Of a stretch of DNA of 64,000 nt, positions 57,437 through 64,000 are shown in pieces. The position numbers and the translations under genes are program-made. This DNA comes from Celeribacter neptunius (GTDB lineage: Bacteria; Pseudomonadota; Alphaproteobacteria; Rhodobacterales; Rhodobacteraceae). A model generated the notes under the pieces. The model worked only from the letters and a program-made list of their open reading frames with translations, was not told the DNA's origin and searched no databases. Where the stretch lies: positions 62,001-126,000 of the forward strand of contig NZ_FORH01000005.1 of the NCBI RefSeq assembly GCF_900113955.1, in the 5' to 3' direction. Position 1 is the stretch's first letter. Every line of letters begins with the position of its first letter.

Positions 57437-59287
57437 TTAGAACGAGGCCTTGAGGCCGATATAGGCCGAACGTCCGGGGGTGTTGTAGCCACCGGCGGTC
57501 TCGTAATCCTCATCCGTGAGGTTGTCGATCCGCAGGGTCAGGGACGTCGCGTCATTGAACTCATAGCTGAACCCGGCGTTGACGAGGGTATAATCACCGA
57601 CCTTGTTGTCTGCGGGCGCATAGGCGCTCGGGAGCACGTCCGCGACATGTTGCACCTCGAAGCGACCGCTCAGACGATCGGTGACAAGAGCGTCCAGTCC
57701 GAGGACCAGATCGTGACGCGGGATGCGCTCGGCACGCTCACCTGCCGTTTCGGCCGCGGTATAAGTGTAGTTGCCGGTGAGTGTGACCCGTTCGGAAAGC
57801 GTATATTGACCGGATAGTTCGAGACCCTTGGAGACAGTGGTGCCGTCGACCTGAGCGTAGCAGCCCCAAGGGCTGGCGCATCCGGTGGCTCCGGATACAT
57901 AGTCGATCCGATCGTCGATTTCGGTGTAAAACAGCGTCGCCTTGGCAAAGTCGCTGCCGCCGAAGCTGCGCTCGAGACCGATCTCGGCGCTGCGGCTGGT
58001 TTCTTCTTTCAGATCCGGATTGCCTGAAGCGCTGTAGCGTTCGTAAAGCGAGGGCGCGCGGAAACCGGTGCCGAACACTGTCCGAAGGGTCCAGTCGGGT
58101 GCGAGCGTAATGGCGTTGGCGACACGCACCGAGAGATGGTCTCCGAAATCGGAATGGTCGTCATAGCGCAGGGCGACGGAGGTATCGAAGCCGTCGAGGG
58201 ACCGAAGCCATTCCCCCTTAGCGGCAAAGTTGTGATCTTTCTCGCTTAGCCCGTCGATGTTGAATTCTTCTTCGGTATATTCGAGGCCGAAGGTCAGCGT
58301 CGAGGCGGCGGAGAGATCGGCGGAACCGAGATAGGCGAGCTCACGACGTTTGCCGGAGAAGTCCTCGGTATAGCCGCCGGGATAGCTGCGCTCGGTGTCG
58401 AAAAGCGAGGCGGAAAGCTCATGGGTGATCAGATCGCCCTGTACCCGGGCAAAGGCGCGCAGCCCCTTTTGATCGCGGGCGGTCTCGCCGGAGCTGTCCG
58501 TGGTGGAGAGATCGTACTCGCTGTCCGAGGTGGTGTAGAGACCCGAAAGGCCCAAAGTCACACTATCGCTCAGGTCTTGCTCGACTCCGAAGGTGAGGGT
58601 GGTTTCCTCGAACCCGTCGTCCTCAGTGTCGCTGGCACGCGACGAGAAGCCGTCGGTGCTCAGATGCGACAGGCTGAAAGAGACCTTGCCGGTGTCGCTT
58701 TCCATCACGGTGGAGAGGCCTGCGGCATAGGTGCCGTAGCTGCCAGCCTCGAGCTGCACCGTGGTGTTGTAGCCCGGGGTGACAGGGCTATCGGTACGGA
58801 TGTCGATCAGACCGGCCATGGCTTCGGAGCCGTAGAGCGCGGATTGCGAGCCTTTGAGCACTTCGAGCGAGGAAATGCCAAAGCCCATCAGCCCGCCGAA
58901 ATCGAACTGGCTCTGGGTTTTGGACGGATCGGAAACGTCGATGCCGTTGATCCGCACGCCGACATATTCGGCACCAAGGCCGCGAATATGCAGGTTGGTC
59001 GAGGCGCCGGCGCCGCCGTTCTTGGTCAGGCTGATGCCCGGCAGGCTGTCGAGGATTTGCGACACCGGTTTACTCGGCGTTTCGAGCGCCTCCTCATCGA
59101 CGACCTCCACAGTCGCGCCGGTCTTGCTCTTGGCCACCGGGGTGAGGCTGCCGGAGACGACGATTTCGTCCAAGAGAAACGGCGTGTCCTCGAAGCTCTG
59201 GGCAAGGCCCGGCGTGGCGGCGAGGGGAGAAAGGGCGAGCGCGGCGGTGGAGAGCCGCAAAATGGTCAGGGTGCTGCAAGCACGCAT
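57437..59287 (-). CDS. btuB: TonB-dependent cobalamin receptor
   Basis: A 616-residue outer-membrane receptor. Signal peptide, then a TonB box-like DEIVVSGSLTPV, plug domain (LPGISLTKNGGAGASTNLHI; LEVLKGSQSALYGSEAMAGL) and a barrel ending SAYIGLKASF with the terminal Phe. FGTGFRAPSLYERYS and ASGNPDLKEETS supply the FRAP/NPxL-type boxes. The ATG at 59287 starts a normal signal peptide; the longer frame runs into the riboswitch. First gene of the B12 operon. Confidence 0.9.
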   Translation of the reverse strand: MRACSTLTILRLSTAALALSPLAATPGLAQSFEDTPFLLDEIVVSGSLTPVAKSKTGATVEVVDEEALETPSKPVSQILDSLPGISLTKNGGAGASTNLHIRGLGAEYVGVRINGIDVSDPSKTQSQFDFGGLMGFGISSLEVLKGSQSALYGSEAMAGLIDIRTDSPVTPGYNTTVQLEAGSYGTYAAGLSTVMESDTGKVSFSLSHLSTDGFSSRASDTEDDGFEETTLTFGVEQDLSDSVTLGLSGLYTTSDSEYDLSTTDSSGETARDQKGLRAFARVQGDLITHELSASLFDTERSYPGGYTEDFSGKRRELAYLGSADLSAASTLTFGLEYTEEEFNIDGLSEKDHNFAAKGEWLRSLDGFDTSVALRYDDHSDFGDHLSVRVANAITLAPDWTLRTVFGTGFRAPSLYERYSASGNPDLKEETSRSAEIGLERSFGGSDFAKATLFYTEIDDRIDYVSGATGCASPWGCYAQVDGTTVSKGLELSGQYTLSERVTLTGNYTYTAAETAGERAERIPRHDLVLGLDALVTDRLSGRFEVQHVADVLPSAYAPADNKVGDYTLVNAGFSYEFNDATSLTLRIDNLTDEDYETAGGYNTPGRSAYIGLKASF

Positions 59288-59442
59288 GGGTCTGGTCCTT
59301 ATGCGACGGGGAAGGCGGTCGGGCCGGTCCCCCGTGAGACGGGTCGCATCTGAGGAGGGAACTCCGCAGACAGTGAGAGCGTCACCGCTGCGGATCGTGC
59401 CGCTTTCGCAACGCGCCCCGCGTCCGAAAAGGGTGAACATCC

Positions 59443-59622
59443 AAGCAGGTCTCCTGGCTCACGGGTCAAAGCTTTGGCCAACCTTCCCGGGGCGTCTCCC
59501 CAGTGGTCATTTGGCCTCGCTCGCCGTTCACAGTTGCGGGGGCAGCCACGGCTTTGATCTTTCGGCGTGCGCCGATCGGTCATTCCGTGTTCCCTTTTCA
59601 TCCGGCGCTGAAGCCGGAACTT
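59443..59622 (-). ncRNA. cobalamin riboswitch
   Basis: On the minus strand the element shows, in order, GATGAAAAGGGAA, GCTGCCCCCGCAACTGTGA, the B12-box-like CCACTGGG, GGGAAGGTTGGCC and GAGCCAGGAGACCTGC. These are the conserved core blocks of the cobalamin aptamer. It ends about 155 bases before btuB, leaving room for an expression platform in the leader. Binding of adenosyl- or other cobalamin should lower expression of the whole btu operon. Confidence 0.95.
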
Positions 59623-59642
59623 GAACGCGCCCACAAAAGCGA

Positions 59643-59675
59643 AACGCCCGCGAGAGTCAAGCTCTGGCGGGCGTT
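59643..59675 (-). terminator. terminator of tex, overlapping a possible promoter of the btu operon
   Basis: AACGCCCGC and GCGGGCGTT pair over nine bases, with further pairing of AGAG and CTCT inside, and the minus strand continues TTTCGCTTTTG. It lies 35 bases after the tex stop. The loop carries TTGACT (59655-59660 on the minus strand), a good -35 box, and the riboswitch begins about 20 bases after the hairpin, so the btu promoter must overlap it. Confidence 0.7.
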
Positions 59676-59709
59676 CGGGATGCGTGTTTGCGTTAAAAGC
59701 GGCGCGGGC

Positions 59710-62100
59710 TCAGCGTTTCTTCTTCATCGCATCCAGGAGCGCGGCGCCGAGGGCGCCCTGGCTGTTGTCTCGACCGCCACCGTTGCCGGGGCGGGTATTG
59801 CTCCGTGGTTTGTTCTGGAATTTGCCCTGAGCGGCCCCTTGAGCTTTGCCCTGGAACTTACCCTGCGGCTTGCCGCGGTTTCCGCCGTCATTGCGGGGGG
59901 CGCGGTCCTGCGATTTGCCGCCATCCTTGCGCATCGACAGCCCGATGCGTTTGCGCGGGATATCGACCTCGGTGACGCTCACCGTGACCACATCGCCGGC
60001 TTTCACCACCTCATGCGGGTCTTTTACGAAACGGTCGGCCAGTTGGCTGACATGGACCAGCCCGTCCTGATGCACGCCGATGTCGACAAACGCCCCGAAG
60101 GCGGCCACGTTGGTCACCGTGCCCTCGAGCCGCATGCCGGGCTTGAGATCCTTGATGTCCTCGACCCCGTCGGTGAAGGTGGCGGTCTTGAATTCGGGCC
60201 GGGGGTCGCGACCGGGTTTTTCCAATTCGGTGAAAATATCGCGCACCGTGGGCAGGCCGAAGTCGCCGGAGACGAATTGCTCTGCGTGCAACCCCTTGAG
60301 CGCCGCCGGGCTGCCCATGATGTCGCGAATGTCGCGGCCGCAGGCGGAGACGATCTTGCGCGCCACATCATAGGCTTCCGGGTGCACGGAAGAGGCGTCG
60401 AGCGGGTCTTCGCCATCCCGGATGCGCAGGAAGCCGGCGCATTGCTCGAAGGCTTTCGGGCCGAGACCCGAGACCTTGAGCAGCGCCTTGCGCGAGGGAA
60501 ACGCACCGTGGATATCCCGGTGCAGCACGATCGATTGCGCCAAGGACGGCCCGAGACCTGCAACCTGCGCCAGAAGCGGCGCGGAGGCCATGTTCAGGTC
60601 GACGCCGACGGCGTTCACCGCATCCTCGACCACGGCTTCGAGCGCCTGCGACAGGCGGCGTTGGTCGACGTCATGCTGATATTGCCCGACGCCAATGCTT
60701 TCGGGCGTGATCTTCACCAGCTCGGCCAGCGGGTCCTGCAAACGTCGCGCGATGGAGACGGCGCCGCGCAGAGAGACGTCGAGATCGGGGAATTCCGAGG
60801 CGGCCAGTTCTGAGGCGGAATAGACCGAGGCGCCGGCTTCCGAGACCACCACTTTGGTCGGCGCTTTCACGGAGGGTGGCAGGAGCTTCAGCGTCTCGCC
60901 GACGAGCTTCTCGGTCTCGCGGCTCGCCGTGCCATTGCCGATGGCCACGAGCGAGACACCATGACGGGTGATCAGATCGATGATCTTGGCCTCGGCGCCG
61001 CGCACGTCCATTTTCGGCTGGAACGGATAGAGCGTTGCGACCTCCAACAGTTTGCCGGTGGCATCGACCACGGCGGCCTTCACGCCGGTGCGAATGCCCG
61101 GGTCGAGCCCCAGCGTCGCCTTGGCCCCCGCAGGCGCCGCCAAAAGCAGATCCTTCAAGTTGCGCGAAAACACCGTGATCGCATCCTCATGGGCGCGCTG
61201 GCGCAACTCGCCCAAGAGATCGATATGCAGCGAAATCGCGAATTTCACCCGCCAGGCCCAACGCGCCACGGTACGCAGCCACACGTCCCCCGGTTGATCA
61301 GTGCCGGCTTCCAAAGTGGCGGCAACCATTGCGATGGCGCGGTCGGCGCCCGTCTCGGGCTCCGGCGCGATTTCCATGGTCACGATCTCTTCCTTGGCGG
61401 CACGCAGGATCGCCAGGGCCCGGTGCGAGGCGATATCGGACCATTTTTCGGAATGGTCGAAATAGTCGGAGAATTTCGCGCCTTCCTGTTCCTTGCCGGC
61501 GATCACCTTGGCCGTGACATAGGCCTCGCGCCGCATGAAATCGCGCAGCTTGCCCAGAAGCTCGGCATTTTCCGACAGCTCCTCGGTGGCGATGTCGCGG
61601 GCACCGTTCAGGGCGTCTTTCACCGTCGGCACGGCTTCGGTGATGAAACCCTCGGCGAGGCTTTCCGGTACGGCAGAGCGGTCCGATTTGATCGCGTCCA
61701 AAAGCGCATCGAGCCCGTTCTCGCGGGCGATCATCGCCTTGGTGCGGCGTTTCGGCTTGTAGGGCAGGTAGATGTCCTCGAGCGTCGATTTGCTCTCGGC
61801 CCCGGCGATGGCGCGCTTGAGATCGTCGGTGAGCTTGCCCTGATCCTCGATGGATTTCAGGATGCTCAGGCGCCGGGCTTCCAGCTCGCGCAGATAGGAC
61901 AGCCGATCGTTCAGGAGGCGCAGCTGCGTGTCGTCCAGCCCCCCGGTGACCTCCTTGCGGTAGCGCGCCACGAAAGGCACGGTGGCGCCCTCGTCCAGAA
62001 GCGCGATGGCCGCCGTCACCTGCGCGTCCTTGGCGGCGATATCGGTGGCGATGATACGGGCGATGCGGGCGGATGTCTGCGGATCGGTTACGGTGCTCAA
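59710..62100 (-). CDS. tex: RNA-binding transcription accessory protein Tex
   Basis: A 796-residue cytoplasmic protein. The N-terminal helical domain (VPFVARYRKEVTGGLDDTQL) is followed by a YqgF-like domain (TLGLDPGIRTGVKAAVVDAT), helix-hairpin-helix motifs (VSGLGPKAFEQCAGFLRI) and an S1 domain (EGTVTNVAAFGAFVDIGVHQ). The start is a TTG seven bases after a perfect AGGAGG; the ATG between them (ATGAGTTGA) is out of frame and stops after two codons. After the S1 domain comes a basic Gly/Lys/Gln/Asn-rich tail of about 70 residues with repeats of GKxQG, likely an RNA-binding extension. Confidence 0.92.
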   Translation of the reverse strand: MSTVTDPQTSARIARIIATDIAAKDAQVTAAIALLDEGATVPFVARYRKEVTGGLDDTQLRLLNDRLSYLRELEARRLSILKSIEDQGKLTDDLKRAIAGAESKSTLEDIYLPYKPKRRTKAMIARENGLDALLDAIKSDRSAVPESLAEGFITEAVPTVKDALNGARDIATEELSENAELLGKLRDFMRREAYVTAKVIAGKEQEGAKFSDYFDHSEKWSDIASHRALAILRAAKEEIVTMEIAPEPETGADRAIAMVAATLEAGTDQPGDVWLRTVARWAWRVKFAISLHIDLLGELRQRAHEDAITVFSRNLKDLLLAAPAGAKATLGLDPGIRTGVKAAVVDATGKLLEVATLYPFQPKMDVRGAEAKIIDLITRHGVSLVAIGNGTASRETEKLVGETLKLLPPSVKAPTKVVVSEAGASVYSASELAASEFPDLDVSLRGAVSIARRLQDPLAELVKITPESIGVGQYQHDVDQRRLSQALEAVVEDAVNAVGVDLNMASAPLLAQVAGLGPSLAQSIVLHRDIHGAFPSRKALLKVSGLGPKAFEQCAGFLRIRDGEDPLDASSVHPEAYDVARKIVSACGRDIRDIMGSPAALKGLHAEQFVSGDFGLPTVRDIFTELEKPGRDPRPEFKTATFTDGVEDIKDLKPGMRLEGTVTNVAAFGAFVDIGVHQDGLVHVSQLADRFVKDPHEVVKAGDVVTVSVTEVDIPRKRIGLSMRKDGGKSQDRAPRNDGGNRGKPQGKFQGKAQGAAQGKFQNKPRSNTRPGNGGGRDNSQGALGAALLDAMKKKR

Positions 62101-62226
62101 CTCATGTCCTCCTGTCGGAAGACCTGTCTTAGCCTCCGGGAGAGGCGGCGCCAAGAGGGGGCGTGGCTTGTCCACGGTCGATATGATATTCCTATCGTGA
62201 GATTGGATATTGATCGGAAAACTGGG

Positions 62227-63111
62227 ATGCTGAGCAAGCTCGAAATGTTCATTGCCGTGGCCAAGGAGGGCCATTTCGGCCGTGCCGCCCAGTCGCTCGG
62301 CATCACCCAGCCCAGTCTTTCCACGGGAATCAAACAGCTCGAGGATCAATTGGGCGTACAGCTGATCTTTCGCGGGTCGCGCTTCGGCGGATTGACGCCG
62401 GAAGGGCAGCGCGCGCTGACCTGGGCGCGCAAGATCACCGCCGACAGCCGGCAATTGCGCGACGAGATGCGGGCGACCAAGCACGGGCTGTCCGGGCAAT
62501 TGCGATTGGCGGCGATCCCTACGGCGCTGACCTGGGCGGCGACGCTTTCGACCGCGTTCACCCAGGCGCATCCGAATGTACAGATGACCATCCTGTCACG
62601 CCCCTCGATGCAGATTCTCACGATGCTCGACGATCTCGAGGCCGACGCCGGGCTGACCTATCTCGACAATGAGCCGCTGGGGCGGGTGAGCACCGTGCCG
62701 CTCTACGAGGAGCGCTATATGGTGGTCGCCGCGCCGGGCAATGCGCTCTCCGGGCGTGCGCGCCTGCATTGGAGCGATCTGGCCGAGCAGCCGCTCTGCC
62801 TCCTGTCGCCGGACATGCAGAACCGCCGGATCATCGACCGCAATCTCAACGCGGTGGGTGTGCTGCCGCGGGTCGGCGTCGAATCGAATTCCACCGTGGT
62901 GCTGATCGCCCATGTCGAGAGCGGCGGCTGGATCACCGTCCTGCCCGAAGGCATCGCGCGGTTTCTGACCGAGGGCAAGCCGCTCGAACTCATCCCGCTC
63001 GAGGGTGGCGAGGTCGGCCATCGCGTCGGGTTGATCGCGCCGCACCGCGATCCCAATACGCCGGTGCTCGCCGCTTTGCTGGCCGAGGCCGGACGCATGT
63101 CGGCGCTCTGA
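62227..63111 (+). CDS. LysR-family regulator of formate dehydrogenase
   Basis: A 294-residue LysR protein: helix-turn-helix HFGRAAQSLGITQPSLSTGI with KQLEDQLGVQLIFRGSRFGG, then an effector domain beginning GQLRLAAIPTALTWAATLST. ATG 62227 gives the standard N-terminus LSKLEMFIAVAKEGHF; a GTG at 62197 would add ten residues. It is divergent from tex and lies 120 bases before fdsG on the same strand. A LysR gene next to fdsGBACD acts as activator (FdsR) in Cupriavidus, which fits. Confidence 0.85.
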   Translation: MLSKLEMFIAVAKEGHFGRAAQSLGITQPSLSTGIKQLEDQLGVQLIFRGSRFGGLTPEGQRALTWARKITADSRQLRDEMRATKHGLSGQLRLAAIPTALTWAATLSTAFTQAHPNVQMTILSRPSMQILTMLDDLEADAGLTYLDNEPLGRVSTVPLYEERYMVVAAPGNALSGRARLHWSDLAEQPLCLLSPDMQNRRIIDRNLNAVGVLPRVGVESNSTVVLIAHVESGGWITVLPEGIARFLTEGKPLELIPLEGGEVGHRVGLIAPHRDPNTPVLAALLAEAGRMSAL

Positions 63112-63118
63112 TCCTGAA

Positions 63119-63165
63119 CATCGATTGATAGTTAAATCCTATCGATTGACGGATTTTCGATATTG
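63119..63165. promoter_or_regulatory. putative LysR binding region upstream of fdsG
   Basis: GATAG-TTAAATC-CTATC (63127-63143) is an inverted repeat with LysR-type spacing, and ATCGATTGA occurs on both sides of it. The block CCTATCG followed by GATATTGAT recurs before the LysR gene itself (62191-62213). Confidence 0.5.
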
Positions 63166-63230
63166 ATTTCGCGATATCTGGCATGATCTCATGGGTTTCA
63201 AGTATACGATCGTATTCGGAGAGGTCAGCC

Positions 63231-63743
63231 ATGACGCCAACCCAGCCCGCAGATGCCGGGGCCACCACAGAGACAATCGCCGGGATCATCTCTGCCCATG
63301 CGCATCTCGAAGGCCCGCTTTTGCCGATGCTCCACGCTTTGCAAGATGAATTCGGCTATGTTCCGGCAGAGGCGCATGCGCCTCTGTGCAAGGCGCTGAA
63401 AATCACCGCAGCGGAGCTCAAGGGCGTGCTGTCTTTCTACCATGATTTCAAGGACAGGCCGCATGGGCGGCATGTTCTGAAAATCTGTCGGGCCGAGGCC
63501 TGTCAATCGGTCGGAGGCACGGCGATGGCGGAACACCTTCTGGCGAAACTCGGCCTCGACTGGCACGGCACCACGCCCGACGGCGCGCTCACCGTCGAGC
63601 CGGTCTATTGCCTCGGCATGTGCGCCTGTGCGCCTGCCGCGATGGTGGATGAGACCCTGATCGGGCGCCTGGATGAAAGCCGTCTGAACAAGGCGCTGAA
63701 ATCGGTCGGGGTCAGAGCCACCGGCGCGGAGGTCTCGGCATGA
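63231..63743 (+). CDS. fdsG: NAD-dependent formate dehydrogenase, gamma subunit
   Basis: A 170-residue thioredoxin-like [2Fe-2S] subunit related to NuoE/HoxE. The four cluster cysteines are visible as CRAEAC in LKICRAEACQSVGG and CLGMC in EPVYCLGMCACAPA. The N-terminal half has the LEGPLLPMLHALQDEFGYVP helix seen in the family. GGAGAGG precedes the ATG at 63231. It overlaps the next gene by ATGA. It passes electrons between the formate-oxidising subunit and the NAD-reducing FdsB. Confidence 0.9.
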   Translation: MTPTQPADAGATTETIAGIISAHAHLEGPLLPMLHALQDEFGYVPAEAHAPLCKALKITAAELKGVLSFYHDFKDRPHGRHVLKICRAEACQSVGGTAMAEHLLAKLGLDWHGTTPDGALTVEPVYCLGMCACAPAAMVDETLIGRLDESRLNKALKSVGVRATGAEVSA

Positions 63744-64000
63744 AGATTTACGTTCCCATGGATTCCGCGGCCAAGGCGCTGGGGGCGGACGAGGTGGCGG
63801 AGGCAATCCGCGCCGAGGTGGAAATGCGCGGGCTTGAGGCCGAGATCGTGCGCAACGGCACGCGCGGCATGATCTGGCTCGAGCCCCTGGTTGAGATCGA
63901 CATGGACGGGGAGCGTCTGGCCTATGGCCCGATCTCCGAGGACGACGTTCCGGCGCTCCTCGATGGCAAGATCGAGGCGCTGGGCAAGGTCGAGGATATG
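63740..64000 (+). CDS. fdsB: NAD-dependent formate dehydrogenase, beta subunit, 3' end missing
   Basis: The first 87 codons (MKIYVPMDSAAKALGADEVA, then GTRGMIWLEPLVEIDMDGER) match the N-terminal thioredoxin-like part of FdsB/NuoF-type subunits, which bind FMN, NAD and a [4Fe-4S] cluster further on. The gene runs off the window; fdsA, fdsC and fdsD should follow. The ATGA overlap with fdsG indicates coupled translation. Confidence 0.88.
   Translation, partial: MKIYVPMDSAAKALGADEVAEAIRAEVEMRGLEAEIVRNGTRGMIWLEPLVEIDMDGERLAYGPISEDDVPALLDGKIEALGKVEDM

Noticed and set aside
60961-62226. Upstream in-frame extension of the second LysR gene to 716 codons
   Set aside because: The extension lies over antisense of tex; the LysR N-terminus at 62227 is canonical.
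62101-62571. Upstream extension of tex to 953 codons
   Set aside because: It would overlap the divergent LysR gene and lacks the Tex fold; the TTG at 62100 with AGGAGG gives the family length.

Overview
The window looks like a chromosome segment of a Roseobacter-group or related Rhodobacterales alphaproteobacterium. Supporting signs are high GC with few rRNA-independent gaps, dense operons with 4-base ATGA overlaps, many ABC and TRAP uptake systems, a TAXI-type fused TRAP permease, a cobalamin-riboswitch btu operon carrying cbiZ, an frc-type sugar operon and an fds-type formate dehydrogenase. No tRNA, rRNA, CRISPR array or intact insertion sequence was seen.

Bases 1-11417 (+): the end of a hydroxyproline epimerase (proline racemase family), an alpha-ketoglutarate semialdehyde dehydrogenase, a complete family-5 peptide ABC transporter (binding protein, fused double ATPase, two permeases), an S33 proline-iminopeptidase-like hydrolase and an M24 Xaa-Pro aminopeptidase. 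Together they read as a locus for importing Pro/Hyp-rich (collagen-like) peptides, cutting them at proline and oxidising hydroxyproline to 2-oxoglutarate.

Bases about 11418-16300: a low-GC, decayed island. A fragment of an acetylornithine-deacetylase-like gene marks the left edge. Inside are a truncated glycosyltransferase with a nine-base homopolymer, a GT-B glycosyltransferase, a transposase scrap, a second GT-B-like protein and a family-25 glycosyltransferase coupled to a truncated gene at the right edge. It looks like the remains of an imported surface-polysaccharide locus.

Bases 16438-23339 (+): a LysR regulator, a perfect palindrome, a divergent 5-formyltetrahydrofolate cyclo-ligase-like protein and a BMP-type ABC importer (binding protein, two permeases, double ATPase); the substrate is unknown. 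Bases 23418-28929 (-): a MarR regulator, an HlyD-type adaptor and two ABC-2 exporter subunits, one fused in RbbA style. Bases 29137-35679: a TAXI TRAP transporter with fused permease and UspA protein, preceded by an RpiR regulator and divergent from a class III aminotransferase across a GTTTCA/TGAAAC operator cluster.

Bases 35763-44425 (-): a self-contained heme uptake operon: receptor, hmuSTUV, a small secreted unknown, exbB, two exbD genes and tonB. Bases 44639-48185: a TetR repressor divergent from an EmrAB-type efflux pair, with two near-identical 18-bp palindromes between them. Bases 48208-53175: an frcBCAK-like sugar ABC operon with kinase, divergent from its ROK regulator.

Bases 53202-59622 (-): one cobalamin-riboswitch operon, btuB-btuF-btuC-btuD-cbiZ-homocysteine methyltransferase, joining B12 import and remodelling to a probably B12-independent methionine step. 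The window ends with tex (-), read from a TTG start, and a LysR regulator followed by fdsG and the start of fdsB of an NAD-linked formate dehydrogenase (+). Substrates of transporters are inferred from family and context only.
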